Shown piece by piece: positions 9,796-19,711 of a DNA stretch of 64,000 nt; position 1 is the stretch's first letter, and each line of letters begins with the position of its first letter. Origin of the DNA: Sulfobacillus sp. (GTDB lineage Bacteria; Bacillota; Sulfobacillia; Sulfobacillales; Sulfobacillaceae). Location of the stretch: contig DAHWKJ010000028.1 in the NCBI GenBank assembly GCA_027343695.1, positions 1-64,000 on the forward strand. Reading direction: 5' to 3'. The position numbers and the translations under genes were made by a program. The notes beneath the pieces are model-generated. The model was not told the DNA's origin, ran no database searches, and saw only the letters and a program-made list of their open reading frames with translations.

Positions 9796-12700
9796 GATGT
9801 CACCTCCCGATCTCGCTGCGGGGACAACCCATGAATGCGCAGGGCCAAGAAGCCTCGAGGTGGTATATAGAGCGAGGAGCCGTTGTTGATCGCGGCTCGC
9901 GAGGCCTCTTCGAGGGCGCGCTCCGAAATAAAATCGATGGCGCAGATGGTTGGAGTGCTGTCCGTCCAGTGCAGGTCAAATCGGGCCTCGTCGCCCCACA
10001 TTTCACCCAGGTAGCAAATCCGATCCCCTGATCCATCTTCCGCGGGTTTGAAGGCAAGAAGCGCAACGTTAGAAGGGAGGGTCGGCAGGGGCGAGCAGAT
10101 TTGAGGAGTTCGGGATCCGCCCGAGGACCAGATCGTCACCGGGGGGTGCGAAAAACTAGATGCTTCAGCCATCACGCCCGCATCGGTCCAATGACCGGGA
10201 TGAGGGAGAAGCCTGAGGCGTACCGGCTCGGGAGTTCGGTCCGCTTCCGGATCGGGATAGAGCGGCGTGGTGGCTAATGTGATGCAGAGGGTTCCCTGAT
10301 TAACGGAGTGCCCGTAACGCCCATCATTCAATAATGCAAAGCCCTGGTGGGGTTCCCCCATATCCACAAAGCGATGGGCAACCCATTCAAAAGCAGCCCG
10401 GTCCTGGGGGCCCTTGGGGACAGTAGGCACATATTGGGGGCCCCAGAGTGATTCGCGAGTGACGCGGTCGCTGACCAGGGTGGTGGGGACTAGATACTGC
10501 ACGACGAGATGCCGGTCCTCCAGATCCATGGTCATAGTGAGACTGATGCGCTCGTACACTTTGTCGATCTCGATGTGCTCGACGATGGTGGAATGACTGA
10601 CCCGGTGGGTTAGTCGAATTACAATACGGTGTGCGGTATCTTCTTCGATCGCGACGGGTTCGTCCACCAGTTCGACATAACCACGTTGCGATTCATCCAC
10701 CAACTCCCACGCATCAAAGCGCTCTGGATGTTGAAAGAAGGTTCGAATGGTGGCGGGGTGTTTGAGTATCTGGCGGCCCTTCAGCGCCAGCGTTTGAATG
10801 CCTTCCGGTGCAATTGTTACGGCAAGCTGGTCTCCCTGCCAAGTGTAAGTGCTGGGGTGGTCGTCGTGCGTGTTGGGTGCGACGGGTACCAGTGCCACAG
10901 GTCGAATCGGAAGACCCACGGCCGCTAGGGGGGGCAGTGCTGGAATCGGTATCGTCCAATGTCCCTGGCGGGAGGCCTTGATAGCTTGGTGCCAGACCTG
11001 ATCCCAGTACACTTCAAATCCGTTAGGGATCGGAGCATCGACCTCTATAAGCTGACTGCTGGTGTGAAATGGTGACGGGTTGCCGAGTATCATGAAAGGC
11101 TCCGGGCCTTGCGCAAATAGACTACTCAAAGCACGCTGGGTCGCTTCGTGAGTCGTGGTGGCGAGGTCAGAAAAATCTCTGTGGACATCTTGGTATACGG
11201 CACCAATCGAGGATCCTGGCAAGATGTCATGAAAATGGTTCGCAAGAAGTTGGCGCCAAAGACCTTCTCGGTCGAGGTCTAGATTTGCCATGGTGGTCCA
11301 GGCTTCCGTTGCACTCAGGATGGCCTGCATTTTTCGGTTGAGACTCTTGACTCGGGTTTGGGCCGTGAACACGCCGCGATGGTACTCCAAGTACAGATCC
11401 CCGGAGTAGGCTGGTAATGTCGAAAGCTCGCTATCGGGTAAAATCAGATCTTCGGGTGCACCAAAATCGATATTTGGAACCGCGGGCAAGCCACGATACC
11501 GTTGAATTCTCTCTAACATATCCCGATCTGGACCTCCGCCGCCATCCCCATGGCCGAATGCATAGAGCACCTCGTGGGCTCCACCGCCGTCGACATATCC
11601 TTGCCATGCCGCTCGGAGATCCGCTAAGTGGGCTTTACCGTTGTAACCATCGGGAGAGGTGCCAAAAATTTGGGCTTGCACCGATGAGCCGTCGGGGCCG
11701 ACCCAGCGAAAATCCTTGTAGGGAAAAGTGGTCGTGTCGTTCCAATTAATCTTTGTGGTGAGGAAAAGCCGGATGCCCGCATGGGCTAACAAGGTTGGGA
11801 GACTGCCGGAAAAACCAAAGGTATCTGGCAAAAAGGCGGTGCGTAGGCGGCGTCCGGTTACCTTTTGAAAATAGCGAAGCCCATAAAAGAGATGACGCAG
11901 CACTGCACCGCCATCAATCAGTTGGGCATCGGATTCGACCCAGAAGGCACCAAGCGGTTCGATTCGGTGGTCGTCTACGAGTTGCTTCCATTCGTTCCAC
12001 AATTCGGTATGGGGGCGGACCATGTCCCACATGGCGGGGGAGGACATCCCAAAGCGCCAATCCGGGAACTGGGATAACAAGTACGATTGGCCCGCCACGG
12101 TGCGTAATACTTTACGGCGTGTTTCTGCGACCGGCCAGAGCCAAGCCAGATCGATGTGAGCATGGCCAAAGAGCTTCAGAGTGCCGATGCCGGGTAGTCG
12201 CGACTGTCTTAAGTGCGTGTAGAGGTCCTCGAATTGTACTCGGATGGTTTCGAGGGCCGGGTCCAAGAGTGCAGGGGACAATGGCCGCAGGCCTGACGGG
12301 AACTCGTGTTGCAATGCTTGGAACAGCCCTTCCTCTTCGGCATCTCGCCCCGGACGTTCGGTGTGAGCCGCTACCGCCATGGCATCCGGGGATACCGCAT
12401 AGAGTGGCTGGAGAATGCGGTCGAGGGCTCCCCATAACCACTGAGACAGATGCCTAGGCGTGTCGCGATGCTGTCCCCATTCCACTAAAACCTTGAGGTC
12501 CCAATAGCAGGATTCGGCGCGGTGATCAACTTGAATCCACGATACATGACGCACGCCCGGCGCTGTTTCGTGCGTCCCCATTAGACCCGTTCGCACTTGC
12601 TCAAGGGTTAGTTCCAAGGAGGTGCCAGCAGGGTAGGCGACTTGAAATTCACGGTGGTAGGGATTGACGCCATAGACCGGACGTTGGTTGATGCGGACCA

Positions 12701-12932
12701 ACGTCTCACCTGATAAGTCAAACCGTAATGACGCATCGTCAAACGGCACCTCGACCATGGTGCTTAGGGTTCTAAACGTCGCGTGGGGTTCAGTCCACCG
12801 ATCCCAACTGGTATTCTCGATAGTACCCATCGGGGTGTCATAGCTGACCTGAAATGCCTCGATGGGAACCGTTTTCACCGTGGCCCATGTTGCAAAGCAT
12901 GTCAGCCAGAAATCATAGGTCGGTTTGATCAT
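9792..12932 (-). CDS. Glycoside hydrolase family 38 alpha-mannosidase
   Basis: FGHAHIDLAWLWPVAETRRK, GAFWVESDAQLIDG, AFLPDTFGFSGSLP; 1046 aa. Confidence 0.92.
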   Translation of the reverse strand: MIKPTYDFWLTCFATWATVKTVPIEAFQVSYDTPMGTIENTSWDRWTEPHATFRTLSTMVEVPFDDASLRFDLSGETLVRINQRPVYGVNPYHREFQVAYPAGTSLELTLEQVRTGLMGTHETAPGVRHVSWIQVDHRAESCYWDLKVLVEWGQHRDTPRHLSQWLWGALDRILQPLYAVSPDAMAVAAHTERPGRDAEEEGLFQALQHEFPSGLRPLSPALLDPALETIRVQFEDLYTHLRQSRLPGIGTLKLFGHAHIDLAWLWPVAETRRKVLRTVAGQSYLLSQFPDWRFGMSSPAMWDMVRPHTELWNEWKQLVDDHRIEPLGAFWVESDAQLIDGGAVLRHLFYGLRYFQKVTGRRLRTAFLPDTFGFSGSLPTLLAHAGIRLFLTTKINWNDTTTFPYKDFRWVGPDGSSVQAQIFGTSPDGYNGKAHLADLRAAWQGYVDGGGAHEVLYAFGHGDGGGGPDRDMLERIQRYRGLPAVPNIDFGAPEDLILPDSELSTLPAYSGDLYLEYHRGVFTAQTRVKSLNRKMQAILSATEAWTTMANLDLDREGLWRQLLANHFHDILPGSSIGAVYQDVHRDFSDLATTTHEATQRALSSLFAQGPEPFMILGNPSPFHTSSQLIEVDAPIPNGFEVYWDQVWHQAIKASRQGHWTIPIPALPPLAAVGLPIRPVALVPVAPNTHDDHPSTYTWQGDQLAVTIAPEGIQTLALKGRQILKHPATIRTFFQHPERFDAWELVDESQRGYVELVDEPVAIEEDTAHRIVIRLTHRVSHSTIVEHIEIDKVYERISLTMTMDLEDRHLVVQYLVPTTLVSDRVTRESLWGPQYVPTVPKGPQDRAAFEWVAHRFVDMGEPHQGFALLNDGRYGHSVNQGTLCITLATTPLYPDPEADRTPEPVRLRLLPHPGHWTDAGVMAEASSFSHPPVTIWSSGGSRTPQICSPLPTLPSNVALLAFKPAEDGSGDRICYLGEMWGDEARFDLHWTDSTPTICAIDFISERALEEASRAAINNGSSLYIPPRGFLALRIHGLSPQRDREVTS

Positions 12933-14209
12933 GAGGAGGATCCTCCTAAATAAATAGGATTACTGATCAATAGAGGAAGCCAATGTTGCCAAACATCGCG
13001 ATAGCGATGCACCTCAAGCCGGATGAAGTGCTGGCCTTGAGCTATGATGGTATGACTCCAGGTGTCGCTGACGGCCAGGGTCTCATACTCAATACCAGAT
13101 TCATTGATAAGACGTATTCTATCGCCAACTTCGATGAGACCTAACTCGATGACGATGTCGGGGTTTTGGCAATCTACGCGGTCTCCCACATGAAATCGAC
13201 CGGCTTGCATCGATAGGGTGGGACCCTTGGGGTCTTGGGTGATGTATAGATGACCCGCGGCGATGCTTTGTAGGATGCCCGAAATGCTTGGTGATTCGGT
13301 CCAGACCCAGGTCGTAGGTGTGCCCAGCTGTACGATATCGCTAGGACCATGAGTGTCGCTGCCGCCAATCGCGACCACCTGGGAGCCGAGACCAAGGCGT
13401 TCCTGCCAATGATCGAGGGCGGCTTGGTTGCTGGGTCGCCAAGGCCCGTTCCATACTTCGATCAAGTCTATTCCGTCATCTCCCCAGTCCCATCGAAGCC
13501 CCGGTTGAAATTCGTCATAAGGGTGATTGACGGAAACTAATGCGCCCGCTTTTTTGAGCTGGTCGGTGAGGCGAATGACATCCTCGGTCTGATTTACTCG
13601 CCAGTCCGGCAGGGGATCGTCTAACCCAAGAATGTTGGCGTGGCCAGAATAGGTTGTCCACTCCATGCCGGGGATTCGGATCACAGGCGAGGTTGGATCC
13701 TGCCACGTCACCAAATTTTGACTGGCGGTGTTGTGGTCGGTTGTCGCCACGAAGTCGAGGCCGGTCACAGCCGCTTGCTGTAAAAGCTCTCGGACCGTCC
13801 AGACGCCATCGCTATGCTCGGTGTGGGTATGTAGATCACCACGTAGCCATTGAGGCACAAATTCGAACCAGGTTACGATGACGCGGATCCTGGTAGTCCC
13901 CGGCGGAAGCCGATACAATCCGAGCAAGAGGCACCAGGATCCTGCCGGGAAAGATCCTGGGAGATACCCGGGGGTTGCGCTCGTCAACGTCAGGGTACCT
14001 TCCGTGCGAGTTCCGCCGCTCCAGCCGCGGACACGAGTCGGGTCCTTCAGTCCCAAATCGATGACATAAGGCGCAGGTGGGCCTTCAATGAGTTTCCAGT
14101 CGACCCGAACCGCCGTGGTTGGAAGAAAAAAGGGAAGGGTGACAATGTCACGCGTTTGAGAGACGTCAACCGTGATGGTTAAGGGGATTTCATGGGGACT
14201 AAGCCGCAC
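12929..14209 (-). CDS. PHP-domain metallohydrolase, CehA/McbA-like
   Basis: LRGDLHTHTEHSDGVWTVRELLQQA...VATTDHNTASQN; GSDTHGPSD; 4-nt overlap with the mannosidase. Confidence 0.85.
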   Translation of the reverse strand: MRLSPHEIPLTITVDVSQTRDIVTLPFFLPTTAVRVDWKLIEGPPAPYVIDLGLKDPTRVRGWSGGTRTEGTLTLTSATPGYLPGSFPAGSWCLLLGLYRLPPGTTRIRVIVTWFEFVPQWLRGDLHTHTEHSDGVWTVRELLQQAAVTGLDFVATTDHNTASQNLVTWQDPTSPVIRIPGMEWTTYSGHANILGLDDPLPDWRVNQTEDVIRLTDQLKKAGALVSVNHPYDEFQPGLRWDWGDDGIDLIEVWNGPWRPSNQAALDHWQERLGLGSQVVAIGGSDTHGPSDIVQLGTPTTWVWTESPSISGILQSIAAGHLYITQDPKGPTLSMQAGRFHVGDRVDCQNPDIVIELGLIEVGDRIRLINESGIEYETLAVSDTWSHTIIAQGQHFIRLEVHRYRDVWQHWLPLLISNPIYLGGSSS

Positions 14210-14586
14210 GCATCATTCCTCCTACAGAAGTGTGTGAAATGCTAATGACATAAGGAAATCTCTTAACGCGCGAGTCCTGTGAGGCCCAATGCCTAGTCCA
14301 AAGGCTCTTTAGTCATCTTAATGCTGAATGAAATCCCTTGAGCATCGCATCCGCTGAGACCCCCTAACGACGAGCCTGTCTTACCTATTAGCCATCTGCA
14401 GACAAAACTCCTGCTTGCTAACCGTTGAACTCGGACGGAACGCGACCCGCGGATTCCGTGAAGGGATAGGGGCAGGATCGGTGGCATCGGGGAGTGGGGC
14501 AACTGAAGGGCGATGCTTTATCTCGCGTTCTATGGTGTCCGTTTCGTCAAAGCTAATCAGTAGACGTAGGACACAAGGATTCATTG

Positions 14587-14627
14587 AATAAGGAGCCCCC
14601 CTGAAGTTTACCGGGGGGCTCCTTATT
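14587..14627. terminator. 15-bp perfect hairpin upstream of spoIIIAA, possibly a bidirectional terminator
   Basis: aataaggagcccccc - tgaagtttacc - ggggggctccttatt. Confidence 0.55.
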
Positions 14628-14731
14628 AGCGACCGGGGCCGATTTTAACCACGAAATTGGAATAACTTGCCGGGGCTGTCCATAGACATCAGTGACTGGG
14701 ACAGGACGTCTCAGGGGCAGGAGGTCAGGAT

Positions 14732-15640
14732 ATGGCGGAACCTTGGAGATATCTTCCACCGCGTTGGCGAGACGCCATTTTGAACGTGGATGCCGATATC
14801 CTGACGCGTGTCGAGGAGATACGTTTTCGTACTGATGTGCCCGTGCGCCTCTATACCGACTGTGAATGTGTGGTACTGCAACACCAGGGACGAGAGATGG
14901 CGACCGATGCTCAAGAGCTGCGCCGAATTTTAGAGGTCCTGGTCGACCACTCCCTATACGCTCGTGTGGATGAATTACGCCAAGGTTTCATTACACTTCC
15001 GGGGGGACATCGAGTGGGAGTGGCCGGCCGGGCGGTGCGGCAGGGAGGGGAAGTCATCACGCAGACCGACATTACCGGATTAAATCTGCGGTGTGCCCGA
15101 GTGATCCGTGGATTGGCCGAACCGGTGGTGGGGGCTCTGCGTAACCGCGGAATTCTCGGGAATTCATGGCTCGTGGTTTCTCCCCCCCGTGCGGGAAAAA
15201 CTACATTGTTGCGAGAGCTGGCCCGTTGGTTTAGTGAGTCGGGTCTTCGGGTGACAGTGGTCGATGAACGTTTGGAAATAGCTGGATTATGGTCTGGAAC
15301 TCAAGGATTTTTTTTGGGTCCGCATACGGACGTACTATCCGGATGGGATAAGGTGCAGGGGATCGCGACCGCCGTGCGGTGCCTAGGCCCGGACCTTATT
15401 GTCATAGACGAGCTAGGGGGCATTGCGGATGAAAAGGCTCTTCTGAGTGCCCGATACGCGGGTGTTGATATCTTAGCCAGTATCCATGGCCCGCGTGCCC
15501 AGGACGTCCATCCGGGTTCACGTGTCCAAACCTTGTGGGATACCGGCCTCTTCGATGCGGTGGTCTTCTTGAGCCGAGAACCCCGAGTCGGTTCGATTGG
15601 AGCGATCTGGCCATGCAAGGTCGGTGAGGAGTCAGGATGA
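14732..15640 (+). CDS. spoIIIAA: Stage III sporulation protein AA (ATPase)
   Basis: Walker A SPPRAGKTTLLRELAR, Walker B DLIVIDELGG; followed by AB-AH. Confidence 0.95.
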   Translation: MAEPWRYLPPRWRDAILNVDADILTRVEEIRFRTDVPVRLYTDCECVVLQHQGREMATDAQELRRILEVLVDHSLYARVDELRQGFITLPGGHRVGVAGRAVRQGGEVITQTDITGLNLRCARVIRGLAEPVVGALRNRGILGNSWLVVSPPRAGKTTLLRELARWFSESGLRVTVVDERLEIAGLWSGTQGFFLGPHTDVLSGWDKVQGIATAVRCLGPDLIVIDELGGIADEKALLSARYAGVDILASIHGPRAQDVHPGSRVQTLWDTGLFDAVVFLSREPRVGSIGAIWPCKVGEESG

Positions 15641-16137
15641 GGTGGATGGGGGGGCTTTTCGTCATTGTGGCTGCCATCTACGTGGGGCGCCTGATGGGGC
15701 GCCCGTACCGCCGCAGGTGGTTATTGCTTACCACATGGGAGCGCTGTGCCGGGTTCTTAATCCCGTTGATTGCATGGCACCGCATGCCCTTGTCCCAAGC
15801 CCTCAGTCGTGCATCACGTGCATATCCACCGCTGAGCCCAATCTTGGACCGGGTGGTGCGTGAGCTGGATGCGAGGGAGTCCGATGTGGTGGCAGCATTT
15901 CGTCACGGGCTTGGCATGGAGCCGGCCCTGCAGCACGGCGACCGAGAAGTCCTAGAAGACATGGCGGTGAAACTCGGGACATCGTCAGTGGAGTTCCAAA
16001 GTGATCTCTTAAGGACGACGGAGTCCCGGTTGCACCAGTTGGCCCAGGAATCTCGGGTGGTGGACCTTAAACAAGCTCGGCTCCTGGAGACCTTGATATC
16101 GTTATCTGGCGTGGCTTTGGTGATCCTGTTACTGTAA
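15637..16137 (+). CDS. spoIIIAB: Stage III sporulation protein AB
   Basis: Position, size and overlap with AA; SpoIIIAB-like GxxxFR and C-terminal TM. Confidence 0.88.
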   Translation: MRWMGGLFVIVAAIYVGRLMGRPYRRRWLLLTTWERCAGFLIPLIAWHRMPLSQALSRASRAYPPLSPILDRVVRELDARESDVVAAFRHGLGMEPALQHGDREVLEDMAVKLGTSSVEFQSDLLRTTESRLHQLAQESRVVDLKQARLLETLISLSGVALVILLL

Positions 16138-16169
16138 TCCCGTCGTTTTTGGCGGATGGGAGTGAACAC

Positions 16170-16367
16170 ATGACCAATATCGACCTAATCGTGAAACTGG
16201 CTGGAATTGGGATTCTGGTTACCGTCGCCTATAGCGTCTTGGAACGGTTGGACCGCAAGGAATGGGGCCAATTGGTCGCCTTAGCGGGTGTGGCGATCGG
16301 GTTCATTCTGGTTCTGCGCGAAGTGCAGCAACTGTTTCAGGCGGTTCGCACGATGTTCAACCTGTAA
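16170..16367 (+). CDS. spoIIIAC: Stage III sporulation protein AC
   Basis: MTNIDLIVKLAGIGILVTVAYSVLERLDRKEWGQLVALAGVAI; ATG at 16170. Confidence 0.92.
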   Translation: MTNIDLIVKLAGIGILVTVAYSVLERLDRKEWGQLVALAGVAIGFILVLREVQQLFQAVRTMFNL

Positions 16368-16379
16368 GGAGCGCTGCCG

Positions 16380-16772
16380 GTGCACACCATCCTGAAAATC
16401 GCTTCGATTTCTCTGATCGCCACGGTGCTGTTGGTCGTTCTTCGGGAAGAACGCAAAGAGTGGGGTGTCATCTTGCGCTTCGGAATCGGCGCCGTGGTGT
16501 TGATCATGGTGTTGGCACCGTTGCAATCTGTGATTTCCCACGTGATGCAGTTAGCCGCGGCAGCACGGATCCGCGGGCTCTATTTGACCATCCTACTGAA
16601 GGTGATTGGGATTGCCTACATCGCGACGTTTGCTGCGCAAGTGGCTTATGACACTGGGGAATCAGGTCTTGGGTGGCGGGTCGAGCTCGCGGGGAAAGTG
16701 GCTATTCTCGTCATTGCACTGCCATTAATCGGGGCCATTTTGAACACCATTCTCAAGATGATCCCCTCTTAG
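16380..16772 (+). CDS. spoIIIAD: Stage III sporulation protein AD
   Basis: Small polytopic protein in the operon, ...REERKEWGVILRFGIGAVVLI; GTG start. Confidence 0.9.
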   Translation: MHTILKIASISLIATVLLVVLREERKEWGVILRFGIGAVVLIMVLAPLQSVISHVMQLAAAARIRGLYLTILLKVIGIAYIATFAAQVAYDTGESGLGWRVELAGKVAILVIALPLIGAILNTILKMIPS

Positions 16773-16843
16773 CAACGGATTTGGGCCGCACAGGGTGCGG
16801 TTCAGAGTCGGCACGGTAAACGTCTAGCCAAGGAGACCCAGGG

Positions 16844-18001
16844 ATGCAAAGACTGATGATCGCCATCCTCTGTATCGGATTTCTGTTGGTCACCTCACCG
16901 GTGGTGTTTGCCCATGGGCTTGACACCATGGTGCGTAATCAGGCGCAGTCGGTGAATACCAGGGTCTTAGATCAAGAGGTTTCGCAGTTGGTCGGGCAAC
17001 ACCCCGGCGTCCGGATTCCCTCGGCTACCACGATTGTCAGTGATCTCTTGCATCACAAAAATCCGATGAGCGTGCCTGCCATCCTGACCGGCTTGGAAGG
17101 CGCTGTCGCGGGAGACGTTGCAGTGGAAGGTCGGGTGCTTGGGATCATCTTTGTGCTGTCGGTGTTAGCAGCGATACTGGGCCGGCTGACGGACTCGTTA
17201 GGGCAAGGCGGTGTCGCCGAGGTATCCCGGCTCGCGGTATTATCCGCACTGATTCTTGTGGCACTGCATTCGTTTGGGGTGGCGATTACTATGGTTACCG
17301 GGTTAATTGGGGAACTTTGGCATTTGATGGAGGCCATCATTCCGTTGCTGGTGGTCTTGATGGCAGGAGCCGGTGCATTTGCGTCGGCCGGGATCTTTCA
17401 TCCTCTGATGCTGTTCACTGTCAACTTGGTGGCGCTTCTAACCCGGGACTGGGTTTTGCCGCTTATCTTGTTCGCCACCATTGTGGAATTGGTGGGCCAC
17501 TGGTTACCGAAGTTTTCGCTCCATCATTTGGGTCAGTTGATGCGGACGACTGGACTTACCCTGCTCGGGGGACTGATGACCCTCTTTTTAGGGGTCATGG
17601 CGGTGGAGGGAGCGGCGGGATCCGTCGCAGATGGGGTTACCTTGCGGACCGGGAAATTTTTGGCCAATACATTCGTCCCGGTGGTGGGGAAGATGTTTTC
17701 TGATGCCATGGAAGCGGTGTTGGGATCGTCCTTACTGCTCAAAAACGCGGTGTCCATGGTTGGGGCATTGGCCATCATCGTGATGGTCGCATTTCCGTTG
17801 CTGAAGCTTTTCTTGATGATGGTGTTATATCGCCTCGGGGCTGCGGCTACCGAACCGTTAAACGTGCCGGGTGTGAGTTCGACGTTAGGGACTATGGCCA
17901 ACGCTCTAGGCTGGTTGATGGCCATTAGCGGGGCCGTAGCGCTGATGTTCTTTCTCGTGGTGACTGTTGTGGCATCTGCCTCCAATGGGGTGGTGCTCTA
18001 A
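16844..18001 (+). CDS. spoIIIAE: Stage III sporulation protein AE
   Basis: Signal peptide plus polytopic protein of the expected size between AD and AF. Confidence 0.93.
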   Translation: MQRLMIAILCIGFLLVTSPVVFAHGLDTMVRNQAQSVNTRVLDQEVSQLVGQHPGVRIPSATTIVSDLLHHKNPMSVPAILTGLEGAVAGDVAVEGRVLGIIFVLSVLAAILGRLTDSLGQGGVAEVSRLAVLSALILVALHSFGVAITMVTGLIGELWHLMEAIIPLLVVLMAGAGAFASAGIFHPLMLFTVNLVALLTRDWVLPLILFATIVELVGHWLPKFSLHHLGQLMRTTGLTLLGGLMTLFLGVMAVEGAAGSVADGVTLRTGKFLANTFVPVVGKMFSDAMEAVLGSSLLLKNAVSMVGALAIIVMVAFPLLKLFLMMVLYRLGAAATEPLNVPGVSSTLGTMANALGWLMAISGAVALMFFLVVTVVASASNGVVL

Positions 18002-18508
18002 ATGGTGGCGGTGATTGGCACTTGGGTTAAAGCGCTCATTGTCATTGTGTTACTGGGGAATTTGGCCGAATTCGTACTCCCTAAAGGAGACCTGCGACGA
18101 TACACAGGATTGGTGGTGGGGTTGATTTTGCTTTTAGCGATGGTAAGTCCGGTCTGGAATATTCTGCACGGCGCTCATCCAAGTCTAATCCAACAACAGC
18201 TTCTAGGGGCGCCGAGCAGTCAAGGGTTAGGTGAGGTGATCCGGCAAGAGGAATGGAACCAAGCCCAAGCCATGGTCCTCACGTACCCGGGGGTCACCCG
18301 ATGCGCGATCAAGGAATCAGGAGGGCGTCTGGCGGTGACGGTCGAGGTAACCGGAACAGTGAAACACAAGGAGTTGCAGCACTACATTGCCGGGGCGTTA
18401 CAGGTGGCGCTTGGTGGCAATGGGTCGATACCCGCCAATATCGAGATTGTGGTTACGCCTGCGCGGCCAGCCGTTGGGACCGGGATCACAAGACAGAAGG
18501 AGGGATAG
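18002..18508 (+). CDS. spoIIIAF: Stage III sporulation protein AF
   Basis: Two N-terminal TMs plus soluble domain; position. Confidence 0.87.
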   Translation: MVAVIGTWVKALIVIVLLGNLAEFVLPKGDLRRYTGLVVGLILLLAMVSPVWNILHGAHPSLIQQQLLGAPSSQGLGEVIRQEEWNQAQAMVLTYPGVTRCAIKESGGRLAVTVEVTGTVKHKELQHYIAGALQVALGGNGSIPANIEIVVTPARPAVGTGITRQKEG

Positions 18509-18510
18509 GG

Positions 18511-19017
18511 ATGCCAACACGGTTTGTCGATTGGTGGCGGCAAATGACGACTCAAGATCGACCAATGCTGGTGCGGTTGTTGCTCGTGGGATCCTTGGGA
18601 GTGGGGCTCTTGGCATTCAGTGGATTGGGCTCAACACCCCATAAAGCCACCACCCCGAACCCCATGGCGACGTCCCTAGCTGGGCAAGAAGCGATCGTTG
18701 GTACCCAACTGACGCACATTTTAGAAGCCATTCCGGAGGTCGGCACGGTCTCAGTCGCGGTGACGCTGGATCGTACCATCCAGAGCCAATATGTGACATC
18801 GAATCAGGGACTAAGTAGCCCGAGTTCCAGTCCCGTGACGGTGACCAACCAACAGGGAACCTCGGTCGTCCCCTTGGACCAGGTGGGGCCCTTGGTGGGC
18901 GGGGTGGTGGTGGTGGCGAAGAGTGCCAATAATCCCAATATCCGGTCCGAGCTCGCCGAGGCGGTACAAACCTTATTACAAGTTCAGGCCTATCAAGTGT
19001 TGATATTGCCCAACTAA
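18511..19017 (+). CDS. spoIIIAG: Stage III sporulation protein AG
   Basis: TM then ...VSVAVTLDRT...GPLVGGVVVVAKSANNPNIRSELAEAVQTLLQVQAYQVLILP; ATG 18511 preceded by aaggagg. Confidence 0.92.
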   Translation: MPTRFVDWWRQMTTQDRPMLVRLLLVGSLGVGLLAFSGLGSTPHKATTPNPMATSLAGQEAIVGTQLTHILEAIPEVGTVSVAVTLDRTIQSQYVTSNQGLSSPSSSPVTVTNQQGTSVVPLDQVGPLVGGVVVVAKSANNPNIRSELAEAVQTLLQVQAYQVLILPN

Positions 19018-19045
19018 GGGCAACCAGAGGAAGGAGCCAAAATCA

Positions 19046-19546
19046 ATGAAACGACCGCAAATGATTCGCTTTGCTGCTTTTGTGACGGTGTTAGCAGTGC
19101 TGCTCGGCTACGTGGTGTACCATCGCACTCAAGCCAACACTACGGTGATGACGGGGGTGAGTGCTCCGAGTACTAAGGCCCAAAGTGTGGCCAGCCTTGA
19201 AAATTATTTTGTGAACTATCGGATGCATCGGGATCGCCTGATGAGTCAAGAGATTGCGACCTTAAAGAGCCTCGTAAATAATCCGAGTATTAGTCGTTCA
19301 GCTAAAGATCAAGCAGCTGCCACGATGGTGGCCGACACCCAAGAACTTAAACATGAGACGCAAATCGAGGGTCTCTTAAGTGCGCGGGGTTTTCCTCTCA
19401 GCGCCGTGACGATCGCGGGTAATCGGGTCGATGTGGTGGTGGGTGGCGCTAACGTGTCTAACCAGCAGGTGGCGCGAATTGCTGCCACCGTGACTCAAGT
19501 CACTGCGCTCCCTCCCCAGAACGTGACGATTGTGCTCAAAAAATAG
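19046..19546 (+). CDS. spoIIIAH: Stage III sporulation protein AH
   Basis: SpoIIIAH-like: N-terminal TM, ENYFVNYRMHRDRLMSQEIATLKSLV; last gene of the operon. Confidence 0.92.
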   Translation: MKRPQMIRFAAFVTVLAVLLGYVVYHRTQANTTVMTGVSAPSTKAQSVASLENYFVNYRMHRDRLMSQEIATLKSLVNNPSISRSAKDQAAATMVADTQELKHETQIEGLLSARGFPLSAVTIAGNRVDVVVGGANVSNQQVARIAATVTQVTALPPQNVTIVLKK

Positions 19547-19566
19547 TCTAGAGTATCCCATGTAAG

Positions 19567-19594
19567 GGTCGGCGTACAAAGCCGACCTTTTTTC
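19567..19594 (+). terminator. Rho-independent terminator of the spoIIIA operon
   Basis: ggtcggc gtacaaa gccgacc tttttt. Confidence 0.85.
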
Positions 19595-19711
19595 CAGCCC
19601 TAAGAATACTGGCACGGGCCGACCTAGAGCCTTTGATGGATTGTAACACATAATCCCATTAAAGCCATAAACTGGATCGATAAGCGATTTACATCAAAGG
19701 GGGACGGCTAC

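Noticed and set aside
11795-12457. 220-aa ORF antisense to the mannosidase, and similar long antisense ORFs (e.g. 1450-1881, 17533-17985, 25018-25548, 42022-42501)
   Set aside because: Opposite to well-supported genes, low-complexity or Arg/Pro/Ser-rich composition, no SD or recognisable family; expected from high-GC codon structure.
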